A stretch of 64,000 bases of DNA. It comes from Paguma larvata. Lineage: Eukaryota; Chordata; Mammalia; Carnivora; Viverridae. The stretch lies in assembly GCA_030068075.1 (NCBI GenBank), contig CM057844.1:19700001-19764000 (forward strand), given 5' to 3'. Below the pieces are notes generated by a model. It worked only from the letters and a program-made list of their open reading frames with translations, made no database searches and was not told the origin of the DNA. The stretch's first letter is position 1. Each line of letters opens with the position of its first letter. The translations under genes and the position numbers were made by a program. Below are positions 34,705 to 45,835 of the stretch, in pieces.

Positions 34705-34946
34705 ATTTATTGACTTTTCTTAAAGTTAGGTTTGCCTCTTCTTTTCGTTATCTTCTAAAGTTTTGGTCATTCAGATTAGTAAATTTTCACCTTGTCATAA
34801 AGCTTGCTCCTATATAAACCATAGGCTTCTGTAGAAGGTTAATTATGTGTGTTGCCTTAAAATCTTTGTCTCATTTTGTCTGTTATGTATGTTTTCACAA
34901 TTAAGCAGGTGTTTATATCAGATACATTTCTTCCATTAACAAACTC

Positions 34947-34965
34947 AATGTCAGAATAATTTGAG
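34947..34965. repeat. target-site duplication, left copy
   Basis: AATGTCAGAATAATTTGAG, identical to 34,999-35,017, flanks the U6 fragment. Confidence 0.95.
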
Positions 34966-35000
34966 TGCTCGCTTTGGCAGCACATATACTGAAATTGGAA
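34965..35000 (+). pseudogene. 5' fragment of U6 snRNA (retropseudogene)
   Basis: The sequence runs GTGCTCGCTTTGGCAGCACA to TTGGAA, the first 36 nt of U6 spliceosomal RNA, with two substitutions (CTTCGG to CTTTGG, and CTAAAATT to CTGAAATT). The remaining ~70 nt of U6, the 3' T-run and any A-tail are absent. The flanks are a perfect 19-bp duplication overlapping the fragment ends by one or two bases. No U6 promoter elements (PSE, TATA) are seen upstream, so it is not a functional gene. Confidence 0.93.
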
Positions 35001-35017
35001 TGTCAGAATAATTTGAG
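34999..35017. repeat. target-site duplication, right copy
   Basis: Second copy of AATGTCAGAATAATTTGAG. Confidence 0.95.
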
Positions 35018-35640
35018 AACAAAAGAAGTACAAATATGGCACTACAAGTATGAGAATTCAGTTCATTTGATGATAGTATTTATTGAATTCAAAAAATTAA
35101 TAATTTTGCCACAGTCTATCAGTATGCTTTAAATTTTTTTTTAATTTGGAGATTGAGTGGTGCTGCATTATCTGTTTGTTAAGTTCATTTAGGCAAACCA
35201 AAAAATTATGAAGTATTAGTGTCTCTTTATTGTTTTCTCCCAACTCTGAGCATGAAAAATTATGCTCAATGGTATAAACTTCAAATAGAATGTAAGTGTC
35301 CTATCCAAATAGGTTCTTCATCTTGAACTGAGAGAAAAAGTTTGGCAGATAATGAAACACCAAAGTATGAGCTAATGTAGTTTATAGGAAGTGGGTGGGA
35401 AGGAAAATCAGAGGTGTAGGCTTTCACTCTTTTCCTTTAGCACGAAAGAAATTGTAAAACTTCTTTGGAAATGTGCTAGAAATCTCTTGCTTGGCTATAA
35501 TTAAAGTTTTTACTTAAAATTATTGTTTGTGTTTGAAAACAGGCCAGAATGAATTATTATGGTAGTAAGAATCATTTTTTTAAATCATAGAACAGTAGAT
35601 TAATAGCCAGGAGCAATATTATACCCAGAAAGTCACCCTT
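35018..35640. other. no recognised gene or repeat
   Basis: AT-rich, probably intronic. Nothing recognised. Confidence 0.35.
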
Positions 35641-35649
35641 CACATTAGC

Positions 35650-35830
35650 TAACTTTTACTAAATACCTTTTTTGCCAGTAGCTTTACATGCATTGCTTAT
35701 TTTCTTCTTATAGCAACCCTCAAAGGATTGGTCATAGATGATAAAAGGTCTAAGAAGTAATCTGTTCAGGATCACAAGGTCAGAAACCAGGTTTGGAACC
35801 CAGGTTTTCGTCCTCCAACCTACTGCATGT
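35650..35830 (-). repeat. MIR-like SINE
   Basis: 'cattgcttattttcttcttatagcaaccctc', 'ggatcacaaggtcagaaaccaggtttggaacccagg' resemble the complement of MIR. Confidence 0.6.
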
Positions 35831-36089
35831 CACAGTTGACGACGTCAGCTTTCACAAGAATACAGCTCTTTCCTATTCAGATGCTATGCTGCACTGGCAC
35901 TTTGAGAAGACTGTTGATAAAGGGAATTCAGAGACTGTTGCAAAAAATAGCAAGTGAATAAGGAGAGATTTGAAGAGCCTCTACATTTTTTTTAATCTCT
36001 TCTGATGCTCTTGAAGTAATTAACCATTGCAGAACTACATAATAAACAAAAACTGAAGTCAGTAAAAATGACGAGAAAGGACTATATAG

Positions 36090-36500
36090 TTTTATAGTGT
36101 TGTCATAACAAATTATGACAAAGTGGATGGTATAAAACAACAATTCTGGAGGTTTCTCCAGTTGTAGAGATCAGAAGTCTGAAATCAAAATGTCAGCAAG
36201 GCTGTCTGCCACACTCCTTCCAAAGACTCTAGGAGAGAATCCTTCCTTGCTTTTTCCAGCTTTTGGTGGTTCCACACATTCCTTGATTTGTGGATACATA
36301 ATTCTAATCTCTGCTTTTCTCTTCACATGGCCTTCTCTTCTTTCTCTCATAAAGATATGGTCACCCAGATAATCCAAAATGATCTCATCTCCAGATTCTT
36401 AATTATATATGCAAAGACCCTTTTTGCAAATATGGTCATATTCCTCGGGTAAAGATGTGGACATATATTTTGGGGGGCCACCATTCAACCCATTGTAGGG
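36090..36500 (-). mobile_element. MLT1-type LTR, diverged
   Basis: The complement pattern includes 'tagtgttgtcataacaaattatgacaaagtgg', 'tctggaggtttctccagttgtagagatcagaagtctgaaatcaa', and 'ttttggggggccaccattcaacccattg'. Confidence 0.65.
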
Positions 36501-37559
36501 GATAAGAACTTCTTTGGTGATAATTTTCATTTTTCACAGCTGTATCATGCAGAATCCGAGATTAGGCAAGTATTTGGTAGACGATGATACAAAATGGGGA
36601 AAGGTATTGGAAGTATAGGATAGAAGACAAGTTCAGAGGAAGGTTTAGGGAATCAAGGTTTCATGGAGGTCGTACTGCTTATGACAGACCATGAAGAATA
36701 AATGGTCGAGATAGCCTGAAATGTGCAGATAGTGGAAATATCCAGAACAAAGATAGGGAGGCATATTCAGGGAACCATAACTAATGCATTTGACTAAAGT
36801 GTGGTGCTTAGAGAAATAGTGGTGAATGGGGTTGAAAAGTCTGAGCCAATTCTTGGGAGGCCTTTAGTGTTGAGTTGATGAATTTGTACTTTGTTTAGAG
36901 TTGCTTATCCATGAGAACACTGTATTACAAAGGTTTCTAACAGGGGCCTTCAGAGCAATGATAAAATCTTTGGGAAAAAAATCTACATTTTTTTTCTATA
37001 AAAAGATTTTCAGAGGGATTCATGACCCTAAAAAATGTTAAGAACCACTCCTCCATTAGAAACGAAATGTTTTATGCTTTGAAGGGGTTTCTGGAAGATT
37101 ATTGATTTTCTGTTTGGTTTACTTTGAACCACTTAGAAGATAAGAAAATGGAGCTCCAAGGAGCCTTAGTCAGCACTCTCTGTGGAATACATTTTGAATG
37201 TTGCATACTAAAAGTTAAAATACTGTATCAGGAGGGATGTGAAGTAGGTCCAGGGTTCTTAGAAAAGTGATCAAATGATTACATTAAAAGAAAAATTCAC
37301 AGCATTCGGTTCAAAATGCAGCTGTGATTTCTGTTTTCTGTGTCTCAATTTTTGTTATTTCAATTCACTACCACCACCCATTTAGAACTCCAGAATTATA
37401 TAAAAGCATGACACAGTTCTGAGGAGAGGAAACCAACAGCTGTGTTCTTAAAAGTTTTTTTTTTTTAAATGTATTCTGTAAAACTGGTTGTTCTCTGCTG
37501 TGGGTTTTCATCAGTGGAATAACCTACTTCAGGAATAAAATTATATATTACATAGCTGT
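36501..37559. other. no recognised gene or repeat
   Basis: AT-rich. No coding exon identified. Confidence 0.35.
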
Positions 37560-37817
37560 TTGAACGTCTTTGTCTCTTTGGGCTGCTTATAACAAAATAC
37601 CCTAGCCTAGGTGTCTTATAAATAACAGAAATTTCTCATAGTCCTGAAAGCTATAAAGTCCAAGATCAAGGTGCCTGCAGATTCAGTGTCCAGTGAGAAC
37701 CCACTTCCTAGTGCATAGATAGTACATTTTGCTATCTCTTTTTGCTGTGTCATCACGTGGTGGATAAGGGCAAGGGAGCTCTCTTGGCTGGGCCTCTTTT
37801 ATAAGGACACTAATCCC

Positions 37818-37957
37818 AGGGCATCCGGGTGGCTCAGTCTAGTGTACAACTGAGGTCATGATCTCACAGTTTGTGAATTCAAGCCCCACATGGGCTTCAG
37901 ATCCGCTGTTCCCCTCTCCCTGTGCCCCTTCTCTGCCTGCACGCGCACATGCTGTCT
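37818..37957 (+). mobile_element. CAN SINE (outer copy, 5' part)
   Basis: Head GGGCATCCGGGTGGCTCAG to CGCACATGCTGTC. Its A-rich tail AATAAATAAACACTAAAAATAATA resumes at 38,138-38,161. The target AAGG(A/G)CACTAAT(C/G)CC(A) flanks the whole block. Confidence 0.85.
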
Positions 37958-38137
37958 TGAGAGAGAGACAGAGTGTGAGTGTGGGAGGGGCAGAGAGAGA
38001 GAGACACAGAATCCAAAGCCGACTTCAGGCCCTGAGCTGTCAAACCAGAGCCTGATGTGGGGCTCGAACTCACAAACTGGAAGACCATGACCTGAGCTGA
38101 AGTCGGATGCTTAACAAACTGAGCCACTCAGGGACCC
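37957..38137 (-). mobile_element. CAN SINE nested in inverted orientation
   Basis: 'ttgagagagagacagagtgtgag...acaaactgagccactcagggaccc' is a minus-strand SINE lacking a normal T-rich 5' end, placed in the tail region of the outer SINE. Confidence 0.87.
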
Positions 38138-38232
38138 AATAAATAAACACTAAAAATAATAAGGGCACTAATGCCATTCATGAGCGCTTCACTCTCATAA
38201 CGTAACACCTTCAGATACCAATCATATTTGGA

Positions 38233-38268
38233 ATTAGGTTTCAATATATGATTAGGTTTCAATATATG
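38233..38268. repeat. 18-bp tandem duplication
   Basis: ATTAGGTTTCAATATATG occurs twice in direct succession, near the end of the MLT1 LTR. Confidence 0.95.
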
Positions 38269-38449
38269 ATACAAACATTCATTCTATAGCACTGGCAATA
38301 TGGTACAGAGAGAAAATCGATGTTCTTCCATATAACTCAATTTCTAAATCAACTGCCATTGATTTTTTGATCCATTTATTTTCTACCTGAGATTAATATT
38401 ACCTAAAAGACTTACCTGTACTGTTTCTCACACTTCTCTGGTAGTGAGG

Positions 38450-39500
38450 TTCTTCTTTTTCATTTTTTTATTGTAAAAAAATTATAAATACACTCAAAAA
38501 TAGATAGTACAACATACCTCCATATATGCCCATCACAAGATGTTCAGCTGTTATCAACATTTTGCCACATTTGTTTCATTTATTCTGTTTTTCTTTCACC
38601 TTCATTTACTGAGGTATTTTTTACATTTTTAATTTTTTTTATTTTAGAGAGAGAGAACATGAGCAGGGGAGAGGGGCAGAGGGAGAGAGAGAATCTTAAG
38701 CAGATTCCATGCTCAACGCAGAGCCCAGTACAGGGCTCAGTCCCAAAACCCTGGAATCATGACCTGAGCCAAAATCAAGAGTCGGACAGTCAACCAACTG
38801 AGCCACCCAGGCACTCTTGTTTGCTGAGGTATTTTAAAGCCAATCTCCAGCATTTCCGTATATGACATACTTATAAATGCATTTCTAAAAAAAGTAAAGA
38901 TCTTGTCTTGTAGAACCAAAATGTCATTCTCACACCTAATCAAATTAACGTTTACTTGTTGGTGTCATCTAATTAGGTAGGCCCTATTCAGGTTTGCCTG
39001 ATTATCTCAAGAGTATCTTTTTTAGAGATGTCTTGTTCACATCAGGATTCAAAGTCCCTGGACCGCATTTGGTCATTTTGTCTCTCACGTCTAATTTGAT
39101 CTAGGGCAGATCCTCTTCCCACCCTCTCTCCCTACCTTTTTTGGTGTATCATGGACTAGCCACTGGTCCTGTGGAATTTCTCATATTTGGGATTTGTCTG
39201 TTGGCTTCTTCATGGTGTCAGTTTATTAATCTATTCCCAGTATTTCCTACAAATGGAAGTTAGCTTTAAAGGCTTGACTAAAATCAGACTTCAGTGCTTT
39301 GGCAAGAATGCTTAGGAGGTGCTTAATATTATACCACATCCAGAGGCCTGCTGTGTCTGGCTACCCCGGTTGTACTAATGCTAAAAGACTCCACTGATGG
39401 TCATGTTGGTATCAGATATCTCGTCCATTGCAGCAGAATGGTGATTTTCTTATTCCGTTATCTTATCCACATTTATTAACAGGAATTCCGTAAAGAAGAC
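38450..39500 (-). mobile_element. old L1-related fragment, split by a SINE
   Basis: 'gtacaacatacctccatatatgcccatcac...tcaacattttgccacatttg' and 'caaaatgtcattctcacacctaatcaaattaacgtt', then 'caaagtccctggaccgcatttggtcattttgtctctcacgtctaatttgatctagg', are in consensus order around the SINE at 38,622-38,814. Confidence 0.6.
38622..38814 (-). mobile_element. CAN SINE
   Basis: It runs from ATTTTTAATTTTTTTTATTTTAGAG to AACTGAGCCACCCAGGCACTC. The flanks TTTACTGAGGTATTTT and TTTGCTGAGGTATTTT form a TSD with one mismatch. Confidence 0.93.
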
Positions 39501-40339
39501 CACCTCACCAAGTAGGGCTGTTTAGGGTTACCCGGAAATATGCTTTGTGTAAGAGACTATCAACTATTTTTATAATAATTGTGTTCTTGATGAAAGATAA
39601 TGAATTTGAATCAGAATAAAAAGAATTGAGTTAATCTTTTGTTTTAATGAGTGTCACAGGGAAATTCTGAGTACTACAGCAGAATGTGAATGATTGCTTT
39701 CCTTTTACAATTGAGAATGTGGACTCCAGTTGCTCTGAAAGTTCAAGGTGTATATATGAAAGCCTGTTATCGACTAGAGTCAAGCAGTGGAGAAGTAAGA
39801 GTACTAGATTAGGATTAAAATATCAAGGGATTTCCAGAGTCAGTTTGGCCCAGCCCCTGAATGTCTATCCATTCATTCTTCCTAGGCTGAGCATTTTGTG
39901 TGTATGTCCCTAAAATTTAACTGTCACTGTTTTTGTGAAATCGTGTGTAAAGAAATCAAAGTTGTATGTTGTAGAATTAATGCTTGAATATCTTTAAAGA
40001 CAGGGAGAATTCTTCATTGAATATCATTCTTTTTATTTAAATCGCACTTTATGTGTCTCTTGATCACCATTTCTCCTGATGCTTCTGTTTAACTCTATGT
40101 CTTCACATTCTTATCCAGTAAAACTACTAAATAAAGTCATGCTGAAAAAAGCCTTACTTATTTGTCCTGCTTCATTTACCTTAAGACAGATTGTTTTTAT
40201 TCATCTTTTGAATTTGTGTGCTGTGGGGAAAGTAACCTTGATACCAAATGAAAATTAAAGAGGCCAGTGTTCTTAGTTTAGTGACCATCTCTAGAGAGCT
40301 TCTAATGTTATTTGAGAAGGCCATTAAAAGTCTGTACTA
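39501..40339. other. no recognised gene or repeat
   Basis: AT-rich. An isolated AATAAA at about 40,131 has no exon context. Confidence 0.35.
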
Positions 40340-40553
40340 GGGGCACCTGGGTGGCTCAGTTGGCTAAGCGACCGACTTCGGCTCAGGTCATGATCTCACG
40401 GTCTGTGAGTTTGAGCCCCGCGTCGGGCTCTGTGCTGATGGCTCAGAGCCTGGAGCCTGCTTCAGATTCTGTATCTCCCTCTCTCTATGCCCTTCCCCTG
40501 CTTATACTCTGTCTCTATGTCTCTCAAAAATAAATAAATGTTAAAAAATTTTA
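40340..40553 (+). mobile_element. CAN SINE with perfect TSD
   Basis: Head GGGGCACCTGGGTGGCTCAG. The 14-bp TSD AAAAGTCTGTACTA occurs at 40,326-40,339 and 40,554-40,567. Confidence 0.97.
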
Positions 40554-40567
40554 AAAAGTCTGTACTA

Positions 40568-41283
40568 ATATGATTTCTCATAGGCAAACCCTTGCCTATT
40601 ATTATTTTTAAATAATAAATGTGTCTTTTCTGAAAGATAAAGAATGCTGTTATAAAGGGATGCTTCAAAAGACCATCAATAAGATCATACTTATTTTTAG
40701 TCAGTTGAGCTAAGCATAAAAGCTATTACTCCTCATCAGTAATGGTTTTAGAATTGAAAATTACATTTTCCCTAGGTTTCAACACCATAAAAACCCCAAA
40801 AATAAACCAGAAAAAAAAATCACATTTTCCTATGTTAGAATTAAACCAGATTCTTGTGGAACACCTACTCTAGTCATTGCACTTACTGAGTAGTAGAGTT
40901 GACTTTACTATTTGGATGAAGATAGTACTTTTTTGTTTGTTTGTTTTGTTTTTAAAGAGCCCTCTAGGAAATTGTATTTCAGCTGTTGCCTCCTCACTCT
41001 CATTTAATGCAGCCACGAGTCCCTGGGCCTGGGCCCCACCATGCGGCCTCTGTCCTGTTCCCTTGATTGTTAAGTGCTGTGTGGGCTAGAAAGTGGTGGA
41101 GTACCGGAATTAGGGGGGTTGAAACTCTCCTCTTTGGAGGCCACAAAGTTTGTGTATTCTCCTTTCTATCCTCTGTCAGACACAAGGGTATCTGACAGAG
41201 TATAGAATATTTGGTATATTTCAGTTATTTCATCCAGTATGCTGCTTGGGTTTACTGTCTTACCTTTATTCATGTCAATAAAT
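40568..41283. other. no recognised gene or repeat
   Basis: A GTTT-rich patch lies near 40,930-40,955. Nothing else recognised. Confidence 0.35.
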
Positions 41284-41301
41284 ACTTAATTGAGTATCTT
41301 T

Positions 41302-41499
41302 TTTTGTTTTTAATGTTTATTTATTTTTAAGAGAGAGAGAGAGAGAGCTTGACCAGGGGAGAGATGGAGACACATTCCAAAGCAGGCTCCAGGCTCTGAG
41401 CTGTCAGCACAGAGCCTGATGCAGGGCCTGAATCCATGAACTGCAAGATCATGACCTGAGCCAAGGACGCTTAACTGACTGAGCCACCCAGACACCCCC
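41302..41499 (-). mobile_element. CAN SINE
   Basis: It runs from TTTTTGTTTTTAATGTTTATTT to GAGCCACCCAGACACCCC. The TSD (T)TATTGAGTATCTT / TAATTGAGTATCTT flanks it. Confidence 0.95.
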
Positions 41500-41929
41500 T
41501 TATTGAGTATCTTGTAAGAGCCAGGTATTGTTCAGCTCGAATTTATAGAAATCTCACATCTTGTGGTAACTCTTATTGAATAACTCCAGTACATTTAATG
41601 AAGTTAAGGTGTAGTTCAATTCTGAATTTATTAGATCTGAGGTTGTAATTCTAATATTCTTTTTCTGACATTTTAAATATAATCTGACTTAAAAGTTCCT
41701 ATAAAGCAAGTGAAAACTGGCTCCTCATAAGGAATTTCAACACTTTCTGCAGGCTAAGATAACTAAGCACAAATGCAGTGAAATCAGTGGAACTCACATT
41801 TAGATTTTATTCAGACTAGCTTTCCAACTCTTATAAACCTAAGCATACATTTTTGCAGTTAATTATAAGTTTAATTTCTTAAAGGCAAAAAAGGCATGTG
41901 GTATTTAAGGTCTTGCTTTACTATTTGTT

Positions 41930-42010
41930 AACCGTGTGGCTTTGGTGAATCATTACCTCTCTTAGCATCAAATGAAGGTAATTCTAATGGAATGTTTCAG
42001 AGATATCGTG
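41930..42010 (+). repeat. MIR SINE fragment
   Basis: 'taaccgtgtggctttggtgaatcattacctctcttagcatcaaatgaaggtaa' matches the MIR core. Confidence 0.6.
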
Positions 42011-42329
42011 AGTATGGTCTATCTCATTTAATAAAGAGCTCTCCTAATGATTTTTGTTGTTAGGCAAGTGGAAAGAGAACACAGAATGGAACACAAGAAC
42101 AAACAATCCTTGCTACATCTCAATGATCTCCTTTTCGTAAGGATGGGACCAGTTATACTGCCATGTTGGCCTGGCTGCTGAGCTGTGGCTGGTCTATTAG
42201 AGGTTCCATTCCAATGGTAGTCAGATGATATTAAAAAAATTGTTACTACTTAACGGCTCTACATACTTTCTTAACTTTTTAGGAGATTCTGGATACATCA
42301 TTTCTAATGGTTGTCTTAAGTCCGTTCTC

Positions 42330-42720
42330 TTCTCTCTCCCTTTTTTTTTAAACAGCTTTTTTGAGACATAATTTATAGCCCATAGATTTAAAGTGTGCAA
42401 TGCAGTGGCTCTTGGTATATTCAGAGTTAGGCATCCATACCATGATCACTTTTAGAATATTTTCATTATTAGTATTATTATTATCATCCCAAAAGAAACG
42501 CTTATTCTAGCCATCACTCTTCAATCCTGCCCCTCCTTCTCCCTCATTCTCCACTCTAAGCAATCACTAATCTACTTTTTGTATCTCTGTAGATTTACCT
42601 ATCTGGGCTTTCATATAAAAGGAATCAGACAATATGTGGTCCTTCGTGATTGGCTTCTTTTACCTAGCCTGATGTTTTCAAGGTCCATTTATGTTCTCTT
42701 TGATAACAAAAAGAGTTTAG
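42330..42720 (-). mobile_element. old L1 3' fragment
   Basis: 'agcttttttgagacataatttatagcc...aagtgtgcaatgcagtggctcttggtatattcagag' and 'gggctttcatataaaaggaatcagacaatatgtggtcc' read as the complement of an L1M 3' end. Confidence 0.65.
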
Positions 42721-42736
42721 CAAGATTCCTAGAGGC

Positions 42737-42914
42737 GAGTGCCTGGGTGGCTCAGTCGGTTAGCATCTGACTTTGGCTCAGGTCATGATCTCACAGTTTG
42801 TGAGTTCAAGCTCCACATCAGGCTCTGTGCTTCAGTGCAGAGCTCACTTCAGATCCACTGTCCCCTCTCTCTGCCCTTCCCTCTAGTCTCAAAAATAAGT
42901 AAACATTTGAAAAA
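42737..42914 (+). mobile_element. CAN SINE, shortened
   Basis: Head GAGTGCCTGGGTGGCTCAGTCGG to CAAAAATAAGTAAACATTTGAAA. The TSD AAGATTCCTAGAGG / AAGATTCATAGGGG flanks it. Confidence 0.92.
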
Positions 42915-43379
42915 AGATTCATAGGGGTACACTAACCTGTACGAAGAAGAGATGAAATGATTTTTTTTTAAGTAAAGTTGACTGGTATCTCAGGACTAGT
43001 TGTCAGTCACAAATGATGAAAAAAGTCCTATAAATAGTTACTGTAACTGCCAACCCAAGAATGGTGTTCTAACATAGAATGTGGAAAAGATTCATTTCTC
43101 AGCATTCTTTTTAGCTTCATTTGTGTGTGTGAATAATGTTATAATTATTGGTACATCATTCAACATGAATAATAAGATATAACTCTGTGAGACTGTTGCA
43201 CGCTCTCATTTTTATTTCCTATTTTCCTCTTTTGTAACTATTTTTCCTGCTGAATATTCTGCATAACTCAGACATTATTATATAATGTCTGTGATTACAT
43301 ACTGCATTTTTTATTTTTATGTGAGCTTGGTGAGCTAAAGCCTAGACATTTTATTTGGGGATAACCAATGATTTTTTTT

Positions 43380-43386
<7 letters not shown>

Positions 43387-43422
<36 letters not shown>

Positions 43423-43480
43423 GCATATACATATATATGGCTCATGGATTCACATATATACACACACATATATACATATG
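43387..43480. repeat. (CA)n/(TA)n microsatellite
   Basis: A CA run (43,387-43,419), followed by mixed CA/TA repeats. Confidence 0.95.
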
Positions 43481-43589
43481 TATAAATGTTGGAAACAGGA
43501 TGCACAGAAGTACAATCTTCAGAGCATCTTTCCCCCCAAATTTGTGGATGTAGTTAAAAAAAGGCCAACCTTTTGACTTTGAAAAACCT

Positions 43590-43690
43590 GACTTCTCTGT
43601 GCCTCAGGTTCTTCCTCTGTAAATTGGAGCAATTGGACTATGATACTTAATTAGCGCTGATGGTCTTTAACTCTGTGATTCTGTGAAGGT
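43590..43690 (+). repeat. MIR SINE fragment
   Basis: 'cttctctgtgcctcaggttcttcctctgtaaattggagcaa' matches the MIR core. Confidence 0.7.
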
Positions 43691-43929
43691 AATTGGTCAA
43701 TGTACTACTGATGGACCCAGACTACATCCTACATTACATCAAGAGGTTAATGTTGTAATGTCAGATTTCCTGTGTCCTAATTAGTTATCTAATGTGATGT
43801 CATGACAGAAGGCTAATGATACGTCTTAGCAAAAATCAAATTTTTCTGAAATAAAATTAGGAGCCATGGTCTGACATTCCAAATAGTCTATTAGTCTAAG
43901 TTTAAAATAATACTCACTTTGAACATCTA

Positions 43930-44400
43930 TATATGTGATAAATATTCATCTATGAGTGGCAGAAACCCCCCACCCCCAAAAAAGTGGCTTAAAATAAGAT
44001 TAAATTTTATTTCTCATGTAAAAGTTGGCACAAGTCTGGTATGGAGCTTCATGACATCAGAAACTGCTTACCAATTGTCCCTTTTTCCTTCTCAGCACTC
44101 TACCCTCCGTCTTGGGTGTAAACCATATTCTTATTGAGCTATTTGGTGGCATCCACATTACAAGAAGCAGAATGGAGAGAGGAATGAAGCAGAAGGTAGA
44201 AGGTACCTTCAGTGCTCTGTTAAGCATGGTTATGAGATATTTCTATGTGAATCATCACATATGAATCCATGACCATATGGCCATGCATAGCTGCAAGGAA
44301 AGCTGGGAAGTATAGCCATGTGTCTCACCAACAGTTCGACCTACAGTGGAAGAAAGGAAGAAAGGATATTGGGCATGGGAGTCTACTACAATCTGGTTAA
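43930..44400 (-). mobile_element. possible old LTR, family unassigned
   Basis: 'aaagtggcttaaaataagattaaattttatttctcatgtaaaag' and 'aaggaaagctgggaagtatagccatg' look like a diverged dispersed LTR in antisense. Not assigned. Confidence 0.35.
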
Positions 44401-45639
44401 TGATAAATGAAAGGGAAAACTACAGAGCATTTGCCATTCTATCTCTTCCACTGAAGAAGGGGTGTTTTCTATTTCTAGTAGGTGATACTGGTTCTCAAAA
44501 TGGAACTGTCATTTTATAGGTGAAGAGCTGAGAATGTAATGGGAACATCTCTTAAGAATATGTGATTCTCTTTTCTGTAACTGGGTTAATGCACCAGATC
44601 TTCCAAGAGAGAATTGCTAGGTCAATTTCCTGGTGTGAATTCATGAGTTGATATTATGATTTATGAGCGAGGCTCTTGTGAGTTCAGTGTGACTTTTGCC
44701 CACTGAGCCCAATAGCCCCTTAGAAAACCAATCAAGCAAAAAATAGACCCAACCCTAGATGTACAGTGACTTTACAGGGAATGTATGCCTTGTAAGGATC
44801 CATTTGACCTGAGCCACTCATCTCTTATTCTTGATCTTGAAGGGGGGAAAATTACAAACTTACAAATAGTCTCTAATATATCTATGTAGAAAATAATAGT
44901 GTTTCGCATGATGAAGATTAGTAGTGGTCTTGTAAAATTTTTTTATATAGGAAAGAGCCTCTAAGGGCTAATGATATTGCAAGTTTTGACTCTTAAAGAC
45001 CCATTTAGAGAAGAATTATTCACTGTTTTGGAATGATTATGACCTTTTCATAATTCTTGAAAATACAAAATCAACAGAACCAGACTCCCTCCCGGAATAT
45101 TGAAATAACATATTTCATCTGTGCCGTTATCTCAGCTGTTCCATAGTCTGCCTGAAATCCTCTTAAGGATAATGTCTTCCCATATCTTTCTTAAAAAAAC
45201 AAAATGATACCAGTAGACAAAGGAGGGCCTTTGAGCCTATGCATAGGACTATAATATCTAGAAACTTAAGGTAATCATCACCAGTGTCAAAGTACCAGGC
45301 AGCCTGCACACTTCACTGGTTTCATAACTGTTTGAGGTTTGCTGAGTTAGTCGTGAGTATCATAGATGTGTTTTATGGCTGTGGAATTCTCCTACAAAAT
45401 TAAGATCTAAAAACTGAGAGGCTTTTGATTTACACAGATTAGCCATCTAGAACTGTTGTGAAGAAATGTAGCTAAACTAATTCCCATTTCCCAGAATTCC
45501 TACTCCAAGTCACATAAGAAAGGAGTCCACTTGTGGCCCAGTCTCAAAGATTTGGATTGGAACAGAATGGCCCAGGAAAATGTGGCCTAGACTCTAATTA
45601 TCCCTGACTCGGGAAAATTCAGACACTAACTCCAATGCT
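44401..45639. other. no recognised gene or repeat
   Basis: AT-rich. No coding exon found. Confidence 0.35.
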
Positions 45640-45835
45640 AATCTCGCACCAAATTAGAAAAGGCCCTGATAATGTTGATGAACACTCACTATATAGCAGG
45701 CATATTCCCCAGAGACAGATGTGGTAGCTATCCCCACTTAACACATGAGGAGACTGAGACTTGCCCGCAGTCCTAGTGAGGGGAGTCGCTAAGGTTGAAT
45801 CTGCACTTAATGCTTCTGCTATGGCATCTTCCATA
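45640..45835 (-). repeat. MIR SINE
   Basis: 'gaacactcactatatagcaggca', 'tatccccacttaacacatgaggagactgagacttg' and 'gctaaggttgaatctgcac' form the MIR complement. Confidence 0.75.

Larger units (their letters stand above)
37560..38290 (-). mobile_element. MLT1-type LTR split by SINEs
   Basis: Left part: 'tctttgggctgcttataacaaaatacc...ctgaaagctataaagtccaagatcaaggtgcc'. Right part: 'aagggcactaatgccattcatgagcgcttcactctcataa...ggaattaggtttcaatatatga'. The consensus is continuous when the SINE block 37,818-38,161 is removed. Confidence 0.8.

Noticed and set aside
34965..35000. functional U6 snRNA gene
   Set aside because: Only 36 of about 107 nt are present, two bases differ, no 3' T-run and no upstream PSE or TATA box.
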